A stretch of DNA of 64,000 nt from Trema orientale (Eukaryota; Streptophyta; Magnoliopsida; Rosales; Cannabaceae): the NCBI GenBank assembly GCA_002914845.1, contig JXTC01000256.1, forward strand, positions 1-64,000. The letters are read 5' to 3'. A program made the translations under genes and the position numbers. The notes under the pieces are model-generated. The model was not told the DNA's origin. It did no database searches and saw only the letters and a list, made by a program, of their open reading frames with translations. Positions within the stretch are counted from its first letter, which is position 1; each line of letters begins with the position of its first letter. This document shows positions 10,166-23,354 of this stretch, piece by piece.

Positions 10166-11142
10166 TGTTTTAGGGCATGACAAAATTTTTATAATCAGTC
10201 ACTAACTAAAATATTAAGTCACAAATAATGTGATAATTGTGCAATATGGGGTCAAATAAGAAAATGTGACATGTCAAAATTTACACTGGACAAAGAAAAA
10301 AATTTGACATTTCAAAACAAGTGTCAAGACCCCATTGGAGACCCAAAAGTTGCTACTACATATTTGACTAATTATATCAAGCCGTGTCAAATTATGGATA
10401 GGAATAATCTTCACAAACAAATTGTTACAAAACACCTAGGATGGGAGGTGTCAATCCCTGAGAAGGCCAACAATCCATTGAAATGACACCTCATGCTATA
10501 AGTTCAATCAGCAAAGGTGAGCTGTTGTATACCCAGATGCTAAGTACATGCATATGACCGCCAAACTTAATTGTGTGAGCCTATAAATAGTATTGTAAAT
10601 TCTTGTAATAAAAAAAAAAAAACCTCTGATAAATATAATCAGCTCCATTTTTACTTTCGCTCTCTTTAACCTTTACTTTACCGTCCAATCACCTCTTATC
10701 TATTGTTTTGTCAATTCTAACACCAAACAGCAGCATCTTCTCTAGAAAGAAAAAGCCAATACAACTTCCATTTTTTTTTACAAGCATTAAATGCTTTCTT
10801 TCATTTCTTTGTAGTTACCCTACACGTGAACTCCATTACCAATCAATACAAAGATATATATATCTTTCTCTCTTTACAGATTGCTGCCATGTTTTTGTCA
10901 CATCAACCATTTTCTTCATTAATGCAATTCGTCTTTTTGGTTTGATTATGCATCACTCTTCCTTTTGTTCCTTTTTGTACGAAGTATAAAAAACTTCCTT
11001 TCTCTTTGCTTAATTCCCTTAAGCTTTTGTTCCTGTCTCTTGTTCAAAACTATACATCATCGTACACTCATTGTCTCTCAAACCTTCCTGCCATTTATTT
11101 AGTAATACCACCACCTTTCTCTTCTTCCATACATATATATAA

Positions 11143-11176
<34 letters not shown>

Positions 11177-11803
11177 TTGGGAATATTGAGCTACTAATCC
11201 CATTATTATTTTTTTTTATTGTTCCAAATATTTATAGGGTGCTAACTATGTATATTGTGCTAACATTTAAATTCTGCACTTTAAATAATCGCAGACCCGT
11301 GAATCTGAGTTGTTTAGCAAGCTGAGTTGTAGTATATACGACCCTTGTTTGCAATCGTTCACGTTAAATTCAGCACTTTTATTTTCTTTTATCTTTGACA
11401 AAATGGCTGGAATCACCTGTGTCAAAGATCTAACTTTCTAATTATTTATTTATTTATTTTTTAGTATTATTTATTTATATTTCTGACCGAATGGCTGGAA
11501 TCACCTATGTCAGAAAACTAACCATCTTTTTGTTTGTTTCTGACCAAATGGCCGGTATCACCTGCGTTAGAAACACTGACTATCTAACACGTGGTGATGG
11601 TCATTAAAACCACCCACACCTGTTTACTTGCAGGTTGAGCTGTCAAAAACACCAACAATTTTCTGACACGTGGAATTATATCGTTACAACTTTCCACGTC
11701 ATTTTGTCTATTTTCTACTGCTATCCTACTTATCTTTAATTAAGTATTGTTATGCTTAATTAATTCCTCCCTAATTAAATCACAAAAAGCACCCCCCGGA
11801 ACA
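10166..11803 (+). repeat. 3' LTR of the Ogre/Tat-like element
   Basis: 1638 bases, collinear with the 5' LTR except for the missing MITE and scattered differences. Begins TGTTTTAGGG and ends CCGGAACA, followed by the target duplication 'aggat'. Three hairpins are kept at 11391-11429, 11480-11516 and 11536-11574. Confidence 0.88.
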
Positions 11804-13910
11804 AGGATCATAGGTTTTTTCACACATATCTCGGTGTGACTCGAACTTAGGACCGAGATCTCAAGTAGTGGGTACTCTTATCACTTGAGTAAGAAAAAAC
11901 AAACTACAAACAATACAAACCATCACAAATCTAGATCTAGGTGGAAGACTGCCTTTCTTAGAGGAGGATTATTAGACAATAAAACCAAAAATAAAAACAG
12001 AAAATGAGAAAAACCCATACCAAAGATAGGGAAGACCCACCTCTCCGGTAGGGAGAAGCACCAACCGAAAAAAGAAGATTGGAGGAGCTACGAATGGGAG
12101 GAGATACTGCTGCAGACTGCGGAGAAAAAAAAAAGGAGCAGGTGAGAGCTCCTCTCTCTTCATTCTGTCTCTATTATTATTCTTTTCAGACTTTTTTAAA
12201 ATCAATTTAGAGTGTCAATAAAGCTCTCCTTTTTTTTTAAAACTTGAGAAACCACAAAAAAAAATTCCATTATTATGTTATAACGGAATTTGGCCCACCA
12301 AAATAATGGGTCATACCTTTTTTGGGAAATGGACCTTGTCAGTGGTATTTTAAGACAAAATGAATTTTGTAGGAATTTTTCTGAAAATGACTAAATGAGT
12401 GTTTTAGGAGTACCCCAAAGGACCAATTTACCTTCCAAATTTACAAGTATGAATGACCAATGTCAAACTTTTTTTCTTTCACCATTACCCATAATGCCTT
12501 AATATACAATCCATAGAGTCTAATGCATTAGAAGTAATTCAATCATTAAAAAATGGCATGATATGCTATTCAGAGTTTGGGGGTTATTGTTAGATATATT
12601 CAATTTATTTTTCTTCTTTCTAAGTATTAAGATGAATCATGTGTTCCATGAAGCTAATAAAGCCGCTAGGGGTGGCTCACGGTAAAGTCATTCAGTTTAT
12701 TTTTCTTATTTCTAAGTATTCAGATGAATCATGTGTTCTATTAAGGCAACTTTCCAAAGAAAAGAGCCTAAAAATTTTAGAGTTCAATTTAGTTCTGGAA
12801 ATTTTTCTTTTCTTTTTTTTTCCTTAAAAAAAATCATGTTATGCCACAAAATTTGTTGAGCCAGCCCTATGAGCTGCACATTGGGTTAGTAAGATATGCA
12901 CTTGGCTTGGAAGATATTCTAATCCAGTTGAAGGAATCCATTCCTCCACTTGAATCCGTCATCATAAAAGATACTCCTATCTTTTAATAACAGATTCTTT
13001 ATTTCATTATCTTACTACTATTATCTTCATAATAAATTCTTCATTTCACATAAGTTATTTATATTATTTGATCGAGTTACTAACTGTTTCTGGAATATCT
13101 AGGAAAAAGTTCCTTAACTAGAGATTATACACCTCTTGTTTTAAATTTCTAGTAATAGAAATTAAAAGTAGATCATTGTTTAACTGTCTATATTATTTGC
13201 AGTTAATTTTATCTATTATGATAATATACTTGCTACTTAAATTTTTTTTTTTTTTGAGAAATACTTGCTACTTAACTTTGTCTCTTCAGTTATTATAATG
13301 TTTTTTTTAAGTCCAGATGGGTTAAAAAAAAAAAGAGGAGGAAAAACATGACTGGAGAACATTGATCTCCCCCTTTGGAAAGATGTTGCACATTATTAAA
13401 AATATGAAGCAATGAGGAGAATATTACGATTGTGGATGAATGGCGCTACTACTCACAACAAAGGTTGATATCCACAGCAATTATGCGAGTCATGTTAAAA
13501 CATGAGACTTAGAGTCGAGGTTCTCCTATGGATCAACAATGTTCTAAATCTCCAACTTATAAAGTTAGATACATTGACATGATCGTTTGTGTTGGATGCA
13601 TGTTTAGCTATTTTTCCTTTTTCCTAGCTTCGTGGTCACATGCTTGGAATTTCTTTAATTTTTTTTAATTATTTCTATTATTTGATCGAGATAGTAATTG
13701 CATCTGGAATATCTAGGAAATATTTTCTTAACTAGAGATTATACATGCCTTGTTCTTAGTTTGTAGTAACATGGACTAAATGTAGATTAGTTTTTTTTTT
13801 TTTTTTTTAATTGGAGGAACTTATCTTCCAATTCGATATAAGCTTCATGCTTTTATAATATCAAACTTATTACCTAAAAAAAATAATATATGTCTATTTT
13901 ATGATACGAG

Positions 13911-13948
<38 letters not shown>
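11804..13948. other. Intergenic DNA with small duplications
   Basis: No gene recognised. About 11830-11895 holds a tRNA-like block ('gactcgaacttaggacc') reminiscent of a reversed SINE promoter, without clear ends. Two 50-bp direct repeats lie at 12599-12650 and 12690-12740, and two 110-bp direct repeats at about 13058-13170 and 13678-13790. A TA run at 13914-13946 hosts the next MITE. Confidence 0.5.
13058..13790 (+). repeat. Two dispersed direct repeats of about 110 bp
   Basis: 13058-13170 and 13678-13790 share 'ttatttgatcgag', 'ctggaatatctaggaaa' and 'taactagagattataca', at perhaps 75-80% identity by eye. They are spaced 620 bp apart in the same orientation and could be remnants of terminal repeats of an old element or a segmental duplication. 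Confidence 0.6.
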
Positions 13949-13950
<2 letters not shown>

Positions 13951-14162
13951 GTTTGGTTTAAATGGTTACAATAATATTTACCCATGGATGGTTACAATGG
14001 TTTAAGCCCTTAGATCTAATATCCTACGGTGGTGATTAGTTTGGTGGTTGGCCAAAAAAATTTAATGCTATTTATTACCATCAAAAAAATTTAATACTAT
14101 CACTATTTTTTTTAGTATCCATTCATGGTCACAAAAAAATTGTAACTATTGAGAAATCCTCC
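13949..14162 (+). mobile_element. TA-flanked MITE, family A copy 2
   Basis: 214 bp, highly similar to 3941-4164 and 56769-56971. It begins gggtttggtttaaatggtta, with TA repeats on both sides (13914-13946 and 14163-14178). Confidence 0.8.
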
Positions 14163-15054
14163 ATATATATATATATATTGTTATACACAATTAAATTAAC
14201 AGATTTATACATTATATACAAAGTTCCATTATGTAGCATTTCTAACCAAAATATTGCAAAACTAAAAACAAAATCAGAACTTGACATGTGGCAAGCGCGA
14301 TCCTCAGTAGTATTTTGAAATAATTACTCAATTTTAGGTATTTGATCGACGGGCAGTTATTGTCATATTGAGACTTAAATCGCGCACAAAAACAAATCAG
14401 CCAACTGTTTCACCCCAAGGACAAATCATCAGGAAAGCGTTTTTCGAGGAATTTGCTTATAGGAGGAACATTTCGGGACGGCTACAGCAGCAAAGGTCCA
14501 ACAATAAACTAAAAAACCTCTTTATTTTTTTTATTTTTTTATTTTATAAAGATGAAAGCCAAAAATAATTTACTCCAAAATAAACCATTTCACGCATTAA
14601 TGGATATCATCAGTATCTACATATCCACAATTCCAAAAAACATTTACAAATCGTTACTCAAAACAAATAACTTCACAATAAAAGTCGGTCCAAAAAAAAA
14701 AAAACCAATTGTAACTTCTTCTCCGAAAAACATCCGTGTTAGGAGGTGTAAGCAAAAATAACACAGAGCCTTACTGCTACTACAAAGTTTGAAGTCAAGC
14801 AAGACAAGTATATACTGAGTTCCATTCTAACATAATCATCATCATGTGAGCAAAAACAAATAAAAAGTGGGCTCCTCCAACCGGACAAAATTCTATGAAA
14901 CTTGTATCCTCCTACTCACTAATCTGAAATAAGAAAGAATAAAATAACATTAATCAATATAGGAAGCAATATATCATGTACCTCAATGCCCAGAGAGAAA
15001 AATATACCAAACGATTTTACAGAATAGAATGACAAAACAATAAAAAGAGCAATG
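14163..15054 (-). other. 3' flank of the Ca2+-ATPase gene, probably including its 3' UTR
   Basis: Just downstream of the stop codon on the minus strand. No fixed polyadenylation site can be chosen; candidates for AATAAA-like signals on the minus strand lie at about 14520-14530. A 66-codon open frame on the plus strand (14368-14568) has no recognisable relatives and is probably chance. Confidence 0.45.
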
Positions 15055-17607
15055 CTAATGCTTACTGCGTATATTTCTTCGACGACGAAACCTCCTAGTT
15101 AAAAATGTACTTAAAGGAGTTTTTGGAACAGGTATCATTTTCCCCACAATAGCGAGGGGCCAACTGTAAGAAAGAGAGCAACAAGAAAAATTAAGAACAA
15201 GATTTAGACTATAATCGTAACTATACCAACACCTGTAAACATTGTGAATATCAATTGGTAGGGAAGGAATTTGACATATAAGATAAACACCTAATGTGTT
15301 GATTTAAAACAAATCCTCAGATTCCTGAGTAGAAGAAACAGCCAAATGAATAACCTTAAAGCAGATATGCAATCCACACTCACCTGATAAAACCAATGAC
15401 AACAGAAATCAACCAATGCTTCCAATTCAGCCGGACAGTTTTGGTGAACTTCCCAAGAAACTCAATGATAATGATCTATAGGGACAGTGAGTACAATATA
15501 AGTGGGTGCAATGTCCACCAATCACCGACAAACTAGTCAGAATTAACTATAATCTCACCTGAAGAATAAGGGTGATTCCAACTATTCCTATGAATAGGTA
15601 GTTTTTAGAAATCCCCTTAAATATGTTATATTCATCTGGCTTCCGGGCATTGAACTCATTAAAAATCTGCCACATGTGAAACAGTTATTCCCATAGAAAT
15701 ATGAACACAAGAGGCATCAAATGCAAATTTGTATACAAGAAAAAATTTCTAAGAACAATGTGGCATGTGCAAATAATAAGATGAAGGTTAGATGTCTACT
15801 GAAGCACCATGTTGTACTAGGTAGTAAGAACTCAAAAGTTCTTGTCCTCAATATTGTTCCATTCCATACTCAGTTAATGTGATTTATCCAGTTATTTATT
15901 GGCTTCTTGAGTTCGCAAAGGATAATAAAGTGGTCAAGTGCTGCTCCTTTGTCTTTGATTTCGTTCATTCAAAAAAAGCGGAGAACCGGTCCGAAAACTC
16001 CATAAAATATATTTTTATACTGGAATAGCACTTAGGACAGATTTCTTCTATAAGATTAAGACAACATAATGTTTTCGGATGCCATCTGTTTACATCTTTC
16101 TGCCCCCTATTTGTTTTTTTAGTTTTATTTCTACGAGTCGGATACAGGACCACGTCATAAGGAAAACAGAAATATATATACATTTAATCTATTTTTTCCC
16201 TAAAAAAAAATGAACTCAACCAACTTTTTTGCCACCAAACAAAGAGTTGAAGACTTACTTGACAAAGGACAAACGCATTGAATATCAGTGTATTCTTCAC
16301 TTTATTAGCGTGCTCCTTGCTATCATGTTCCAAGTTCAGTATACTCCTACCACCGAAATTGAGGACCAGCAGGACAGTGACTTGATAAAAAGCCTGAAAT
16401 TCGGCATCCAAATAATAATATCAATAAACCTTCCTGACACTAGAAAGATGAGTGGTACAACAGAATAGCGAATTCTACCTGGATCAGCAAGTTTCTCCAC
16501 ATGATATTTGTGATAAGAGGTTCTCTGGAAAAGAAGAGTGGTGCCAACATTATTTACATGGCAGAGGGTGAAAAAATAGCCCAACAGATATGATGAGTTT
16601 GTTAAGATGAAGTCAAGTTAGCCAGTGAACTCAGAAAGTATCAACAAACGAAATTTGTAAAGCAAAAAGGAAAGTCAAGCTGATCCCAAAGATCCTGAAC
16701 TGTCAAATTTCAACCGCAGATTACACAACATTCACGTGTTTCCATTGATCTGCATCAGATAATTATAGCGAACTCCACCCATCATAAACTTTTGCAAAAA
16801 TAACCAAACCAAATTCTGATACTTTTCCATCTCTGTATTGGACAACATTCTATTTTAAAGATAAACTGCTATTTCATTCTTCCATGTTCTCAGACTAACA
16901 GCAGCCACAATTGTAAAGAAAACTCACTTTCGGCCAACCGGGGGTCTGTGCATCAGGTGATCAGTTGGGGGTTCAGTAGCCAACGCTAGTGCACCAAGAG
17001 TATCCATGATAAGATTAACCCAAAGAAGCTGCAATGAAAACAGGCCAATTATGACTATCTGCAAGCGCACCACAAAAGAGACATAAAAACCCGGGGCACC
17101 AACCTGCACTGCATTAAGTGGAACATCACCGGAGGAAACTGCAGCCACAACATTTATAATAAGTGCTGCAACATTAACTGTGAGCTGGAACTGAATAAAT
17201 TTCTGAATATTTGCATACACAGATCGGCCCCATCTAACAACCTACATTCAAATAGATAAATCGTCTTTAAAAACAAGGAGAGAGAAATGATAAACAACCG
17301 TGCAATAAAATTAACACCAGAAAAACCGAAAAACCTATCCAATGACAAAAAAGAAACTGAATAATTGATTTACATCAAATTTATGATGTGTAAAAACGAT
17401 CTCAAAAACCTTGCATGAGCGTCAATGATCACTTTCTCATTTGAAGACTAAACACCACAGAAAAGAAGATAAGAGTTAGAGAAGTATGTGCACGAGAAAG
17501 GGACTAACCTTCACAACTGAAGCAAAATTGTCATCCAAAATAATAATATCCGAGCTTTCTTTAGCAACTTCAGTTCCTTGGATACCCATAGCAAGACCAA
17601 TGTCGGC
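15055..17607 (-). CDS. ACA10: Ca2+-ATPase exons 26-33: TM5-TM10 and C terminus
   Basis: Residues 805-1079. TM5 and TM6 include [14 protein letters not shown] and [18 protein letters not shown]; Asn888 and Asp892 in TM6 match the Ca2+-site pair of P2B pumps. TM7-TM10 run through exons 29-32. The short C terminus ends in a basic cluster ([13 protein letters not shown]) and has no long calmodulin-binding tail, as expected for plant rather than animal P2B pumps. The stop codon is at 15057-15055. Confidence 0.95.
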
Positions 17608-20600
17608 CTAAGCTCCATGAGGGGAAACAAGAGTAAAGAAAAAAGAATAAAACACAAAACAGCTTTTTGAGAAAGTAATAGACAATACTAGCAATACAAA
17701 GGGCACTTTTGATAATCAATATAAAAAGAATGGTAAGGAGGAGTTTCGGAAAAGACTGAGAAGGAATAAGAAAAGAATAACAATTGTGTTTCCCCAACCC
17801 AATTTCACTAATAATGCAGGACCCACCAAAAATCATTTGTCAATTTTGAAATTAAACACGATAACAGGATCCACTGTTTCCTTTCTTCATTACAGCCCAT
17901 TACATATTAGAAATTGTGGCCTAAAAGTAGACAATAGACAAAATAAAGGAGCACATAGAAAGGAAAAATGATACTGAACCTCATGTAGGGCAGGAGCATC
18001 ATTTGTTCCATCTCCAGTCACAGCAACAACATGTCCGTTTCTCTTCAACGTTTGCACAAGCAGAAGCTTATCACTAGGGGAAGAACGTCCCATAACCTAA
18101 TTGGAGGAAATAGTATTGGTTTCAACACTGGCCGATATAACTAGATCGGTTTTGACACCCAGCAACAATTTACACAATGACAGGAAGAGACACCTAAACC
18201 ATACCGTAATCTTCTCAGCTATCTCTTCTCTTTCTTTGTCAGAATATGCACGAAATACTTTTCCTTCAATTAGATTTGGCTCTGTAGCATCTGCAGCTGA
18301 ACCAAGTATGCCGCATTCCAATGCAATTGCTTTGGCAGTTTGAAGATTATCGCCCGTGACCATGCGTACCTACATCTCAGAAAATGGGGAATTCTTACAA
18401 TCAACACAGCAAATACCATTAAAAAAATGAATTGAAAAAAAACCACATTTAGCATATAAACATCTTGCATGTTACTATCAATAGGAAAAATAATCAGATT
18501 CCGGGTAGAATATCCAGTTCATGTTTGATCAATAAATCAAATCTGTGTAGGGGAAAAATAAGAAGTAAAAGCAGATGCTGAACTTGCAACAAGCGTATTG
18601 GACATGTCCACCAATAGCAATCAATACACAAGCTTGTACATGATGTAAAGATGCAGTACACATTTACACACGATTCTCATAACAACAGGGAAGGTTAATT
18701 TCCATGATAAACTAAAGTACACGAAAGTTGAACTGAGAAGCTGAAACCATGCACATACCAAAATTAAGTTAATGGGACTCTATTAGTATAAAAGTCAAAG
18801 TAAAATACAGGTTTTTAGAGATGCGAAGCAAGAGTTGAGCAAATACATTCAAACCCTTTAAGCTGTTATGTTTCATCTTTTTGCTTCAGCATTGAAATTT
18901 AAATTGAATTTAAAAGGGAAAAGTTCATTAAAAGAATGCAGAGAATTACCCAAACCCCTTAGTAATTCTCATTCCTAATTACGTCATCAACCACAATCGG
19001 CATAGTACAGGATAGATTTCCATAAGCAATGTATATATCACCATTTAAAATAGCACAAAAATATCATGATTTTACATATTTAACCAAGAAGCCAAAAATA
19101 ATGAACAACGAAAAATAGAAAAAGGTTCAAAATTCAAATTCAAGAACATCTAAACAAAATTTCGATGATAGAAAATGTTTTTGACACAAGCATTGAAAAA
19201 AAAATACGTGAACTGTAGAAAGGCATGTGTATGCACTTCATGCACAACTGCAAAGTAGTTATGTTAACAAACTGCATTAGTGATTAAGTTGCCACCGTCT
19301 AGCAATTAGGATAGTAGCATAAAAATACCTTGACACCCGCGAGTTGGCATAATTCAACTGCATTTCTCACCCCCGGCCTACAAGGGTCCTGCATTGCAAT
19401 GTCCATATGAGCTAATAAGACGCAAATATATATTAAATAGTATAAAGAATACGAAACTAGAAAAATCAACGTAAAAAAGTAACTTCAAAGAACTAAAATT
19501 AACAAACATGGTTTTCTTACCAAACAACTACAATTGTTATCTTTATTAAAGAAAACAAACCTCAATTGTAGTGGTGATTGTGATAAATCAACCGTTAAAT
19601 TATTACAATCACCAATTGTTAACTTGTGAACATTAAGTAAGAAAATGCTTATTTCAAGAACAAAACCAGAAAAAGTAAAGAAAAATAAAAGAGTAACCAA
19701 TGTTGTGATGACATTTAAAATAAAAATAATTTAAATAGCGAGTCAAATAAAATGGTCATACTAATTAATTACAGATCTGAAATACGAGCCTGGCATATAT
19801 ATAATCGACTAGAATGCTAATTTATCAGCTATAATCAGCAAGAAAAGAAGGCAACACTAATTAGCACAACAGTGAAAGCATATTGGTAATTAAAGTACAA
19901 AAGTGGAGTGCATATGAGAATATTCTATGAGAAGCATCATGAGACATTGAGATCAGTAGTTTCTTTTTCCTTCTTTTTATTTTTATTTTTCGCTTTTGGC
20001 TTGATTAAGACCTAAATAAACAAATATATACTAAACTGCCAAAAGCAGCAGGGACAGGAAAATAATTGAATCTGGCTTTCTGGGAGACATACCTTTATAC
20101 CAACTATAGCAAGTAGAACAAGATCATTCTCAGGTAAGGCCCAACGAGATAGATCATCTTCATCGGCTGGAACCTTTTCATGTTCATATGTTCGATATGC
20201 AATAGCAACACAACGTAAAGCATTTGCAGCCATGTCTTCAATAGCTTTTTTGAAAAATAGCATCTGCAGACCAAGACACATTAGAAGGAAACTCACGAAA
20301 AAAAAAAAAAAAAAAAGAATTGAATTTTAGACGAAACACCATATCACAATAAACGGTTTGAGAGAGAGAGAGAGAACCAAAAAAGAATTGAATTTTAGAT
20401 GAAACACCGTAACACAATAAAAGGTTTGAGAGAGAGCGAGAGAGAGAGTAAAAAAAAAACCAAAAAAGAACTAAATTTTAGATGAAACACCACGACACAA
20501 TAAACGGTTAGAGAGAGAGAGAGAGAGATTAAAATTTTAAATTCCAAAAAAAAAAAAAAAGAAGAAAAGGAAAGGGAAAGAAAACTCTGAACTTCTTAAG

Positions 20601-23321
20601 GATATCACTAACTATTTAGCAACTAAAAAGAATCAATGTCTTGAAAATTGCGAACTATAATAGATAGTAAATGAGATGAAAATTTGAGAAAATAAAAAAG
20701 AAGTGATAGAGGAGAAGAAAAAGAAGAAGAAGCATCTTATGTTTATAGCAATATCTTAAGGAAAAGAAAGCCCCAAGTATATACTACTCATATCTGAAAC
20801 TTTTTGCAATGCCAACCTTATTGTCATCCATTGCTTCTGCGTGATTAGACTCATCAATATACTGCTTACATGAAGCTAACACTATTTCAGCAGCTCCTTT
20901 CCAGTGTATATGAACTTGAGAGTCAGGCTGCAACCAATGCAAACAAGAATGTTAAACATTAGCTACACCACTCTACCACAAATGCTGAATTAAAGTTATT
21001 TCAGGATTTCACTAGCAAGTCAAATCACATGGCACGACAGGGAGCTACCTGAAGACAAAACCCTCCTTCACGCAGTACAAAACTATGCACAAAAATGTAA
21101 TAATTTATATTGTGCATGCCTCGTAAAAAACATGACCATTCAGAACATCCAAGTATTAATAATGCACGCATTCCAAAGTCTATAATTTAGCAATTTCCTT
21201 TTGTACCATCAATCACAATCCACAACAATTGCTCCAGGATGTAAACGTATGCCATCAGCAACAAACGTTTTTGAAAGTTGAAGCAGTATGAATTAAAAGT
21301 AAATTGTACATTCAAATGCATTTATAAATTAAGGCATATCTAGTTTACTGGGAAAACTTATACAATAACCTTACTGGGAAATTTATGCATGCAATGGATA
21401 ACAGTTTATATGACTTCGCCCTTGGGTAGTATCTCACAAAGTAACAATTCTAATGAGCATGTAAGATAGAGCTGATAATTTGAAAACAGTACATAGTATA
21501 GAATGTAAAATGTGGTGGAAGTACGAATTCTAGATCAAAAGATAACGTGGTAAATTGACATAAAATGTGCCATTTTAGATAAAAATATAACATGGTAACT
21601 TAACAAAGAATCTGACATTCTAGGTCAAAAAGATAACATGGTAACTTAACATAAAATGTGCAACAACATAAACATGAGAAGTTGAAATGAGTATAATGAA
21701 CAACGTGAAAGAAGGAATCAGATACTTCCATACATCAAATTGAATATCAATTAGGTCATCTTGCGGTATGACTTGCAGAATTATTAAGATACATCAACTG
21801 CTGAGCGTTTCGAGAGATGCACATGAATACACTAAAACAGACGTAAGAGGAATATGATTACAGAACTCCTTGATCACATTGAAGCAGATGCCATCATGCA
21901 TAGCTACAAGTAAAAATCTTACCCGTTTAATTGCAACACCACCTCGTTTTTTCTCTGAGTTGAATGGAAAAACATGAAGAATTGTAGATTCTGATCTCAC
22001 AACTTCAAAATTCATTCCCAACTGCAAACACGATATTAATCTTAATCTAAAGCAACAAAAAACCTAAGAAGTGACAAAGAAAATGAGCTTAGAAAAATTA
22101 ACCTGAAGTCCCCACGAAAGAATGGCTTTTTCTGTTGGTGAACCAGAAACCTCTACTTCACCACCACTCTACAAATGAACAGGCTCAGGCAAAGCACCTT
22201 GTTAGAAGCCAAAACATAATTACCAAGAGGAAATAAGTAGTATAAGTAAATTAAATACCTCTGGTATAAACACACCGCCATTTGTGTTCTGTGCGATGCC
22301 TTCAAAAAGTAAAGAAGACAGCTTTGGAGACAACTCTGACTTGTTATTAGCAGAAGAAAGTTTTTTCCTACCAGCATAGGCCTCAACTACAGTCATCTGT
22401 ATTCAGCCAAAAAAACAATGAATAATTGAAGTCCGCATAAGTGTGTGGATGCAAGAGAGAGAGATATGAGTTATGAATCAGGAAAGTAATTTGTGATTTA
22501 AATATTTGAAGATCCCCTCTACCCAGGAATTGTGCCTCAAAATACCTGATTTAGAGTTAAGGTTCCAGTCTTATCACTACAAATGGTTTCCGCAGAACCC
22601 ATTGTCTCACATGCAGAAAGCCTTCGAACCTGCAGTTTATGCACATTGTACCACATAATTGAATATAAGAGACCCAAAAAAGGCAAGCCCAAGTTCACAT
22701 GAAACACTAGCAAAAATAATCATCACATACCAATGCTTTATCTGCCATCATTTTTCTCATCGAGTATGCAAGGCTGCACACAAACAACAAAATCAGGAAA
22801 AGGTTAAATGCAAAGAGATACAAAAATATATGAACCTAAAAAAAAATCACTCCCTGAAATAAAGTGTTACTGAAAATTCATATAAAGAAAAATATAAACT
22901 GTGAAGAGTTGCATATCAATCAACGACCACAGACAATCAATGCCATCATTCTAGGCACACTACTTTGAGAACATTTCACTAAAATACAACAGAACTTCCT
23001 AAGATCAGGTAGGAATCATGCACATGGACTAAAACTAAAGTGCAGCCTGAAGAATTTGTCATTAGATGTGCTTTTTCAGTGAACAGGAAATGATGTGTTT
23101 TTTCAGTGAACAGGAAAGAGTTATATGGATGGAGATGGATCATATTAAATCATGAGTAAGTTTACAAAAAAGGGTTAGGCATACTTACGTCAAGGTAACA
23201 GCTAAAGGAAGCCCTTCGGGCACCGCAACTACAACAATAGTGACCTGTAACACTCCAACATAAGTCCAAACACAATACAGAAACTTATAAAATAATTATT
23301 AACAAGCATCTGCATGTTTGT

Positions 23322-23354
<33 letters not shown>

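Larger units (their letters stand above)
5085..11803 (+). mobile_element. LTR retrotransposon, Ty3/gypsy Ogre/Tat-like, gag-bearing and without pol
   Basis: Fossil LTR element. Both LTRs begin TGTTTTAGGG and end CCGGAACA, and the 5-bp target duplication 'aggat' lies at 5080-5084 and 11804-11808. The 5' LTR is 5085-6906 and includes a nested MITE; the 3' LTR is 10166-11803. A primer-binding site matching the tRNA-Arg type used by Ogre/Tat elements lies at 6911-6928. Inside are a gag-like region, a satellite-like block and a purine-rich stretch before the 3' LTR. No protease, reverse transcriptase or integrase is visible, so it would depend on a partner. The gag region is broken at least once. 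By eye the LTRs differ at very roughly 1-2% of positions outside the MITE, suggesting insertion within about the last million years at usual plant rates. Confidence 0.88.

Noticed and set aside
15965-16183. Minus-strand open frame between ATPase exons 30 and 31
   Set aside because: Lies in an intron defined by consistent GT-AG borders and phases.
21340-21800. Possible extra exon in the 995-bp intron 20 of the ATPase
   Set aside because: No conserved ACA segment is missing between exons 20 and 21; the protein is continuous without it.
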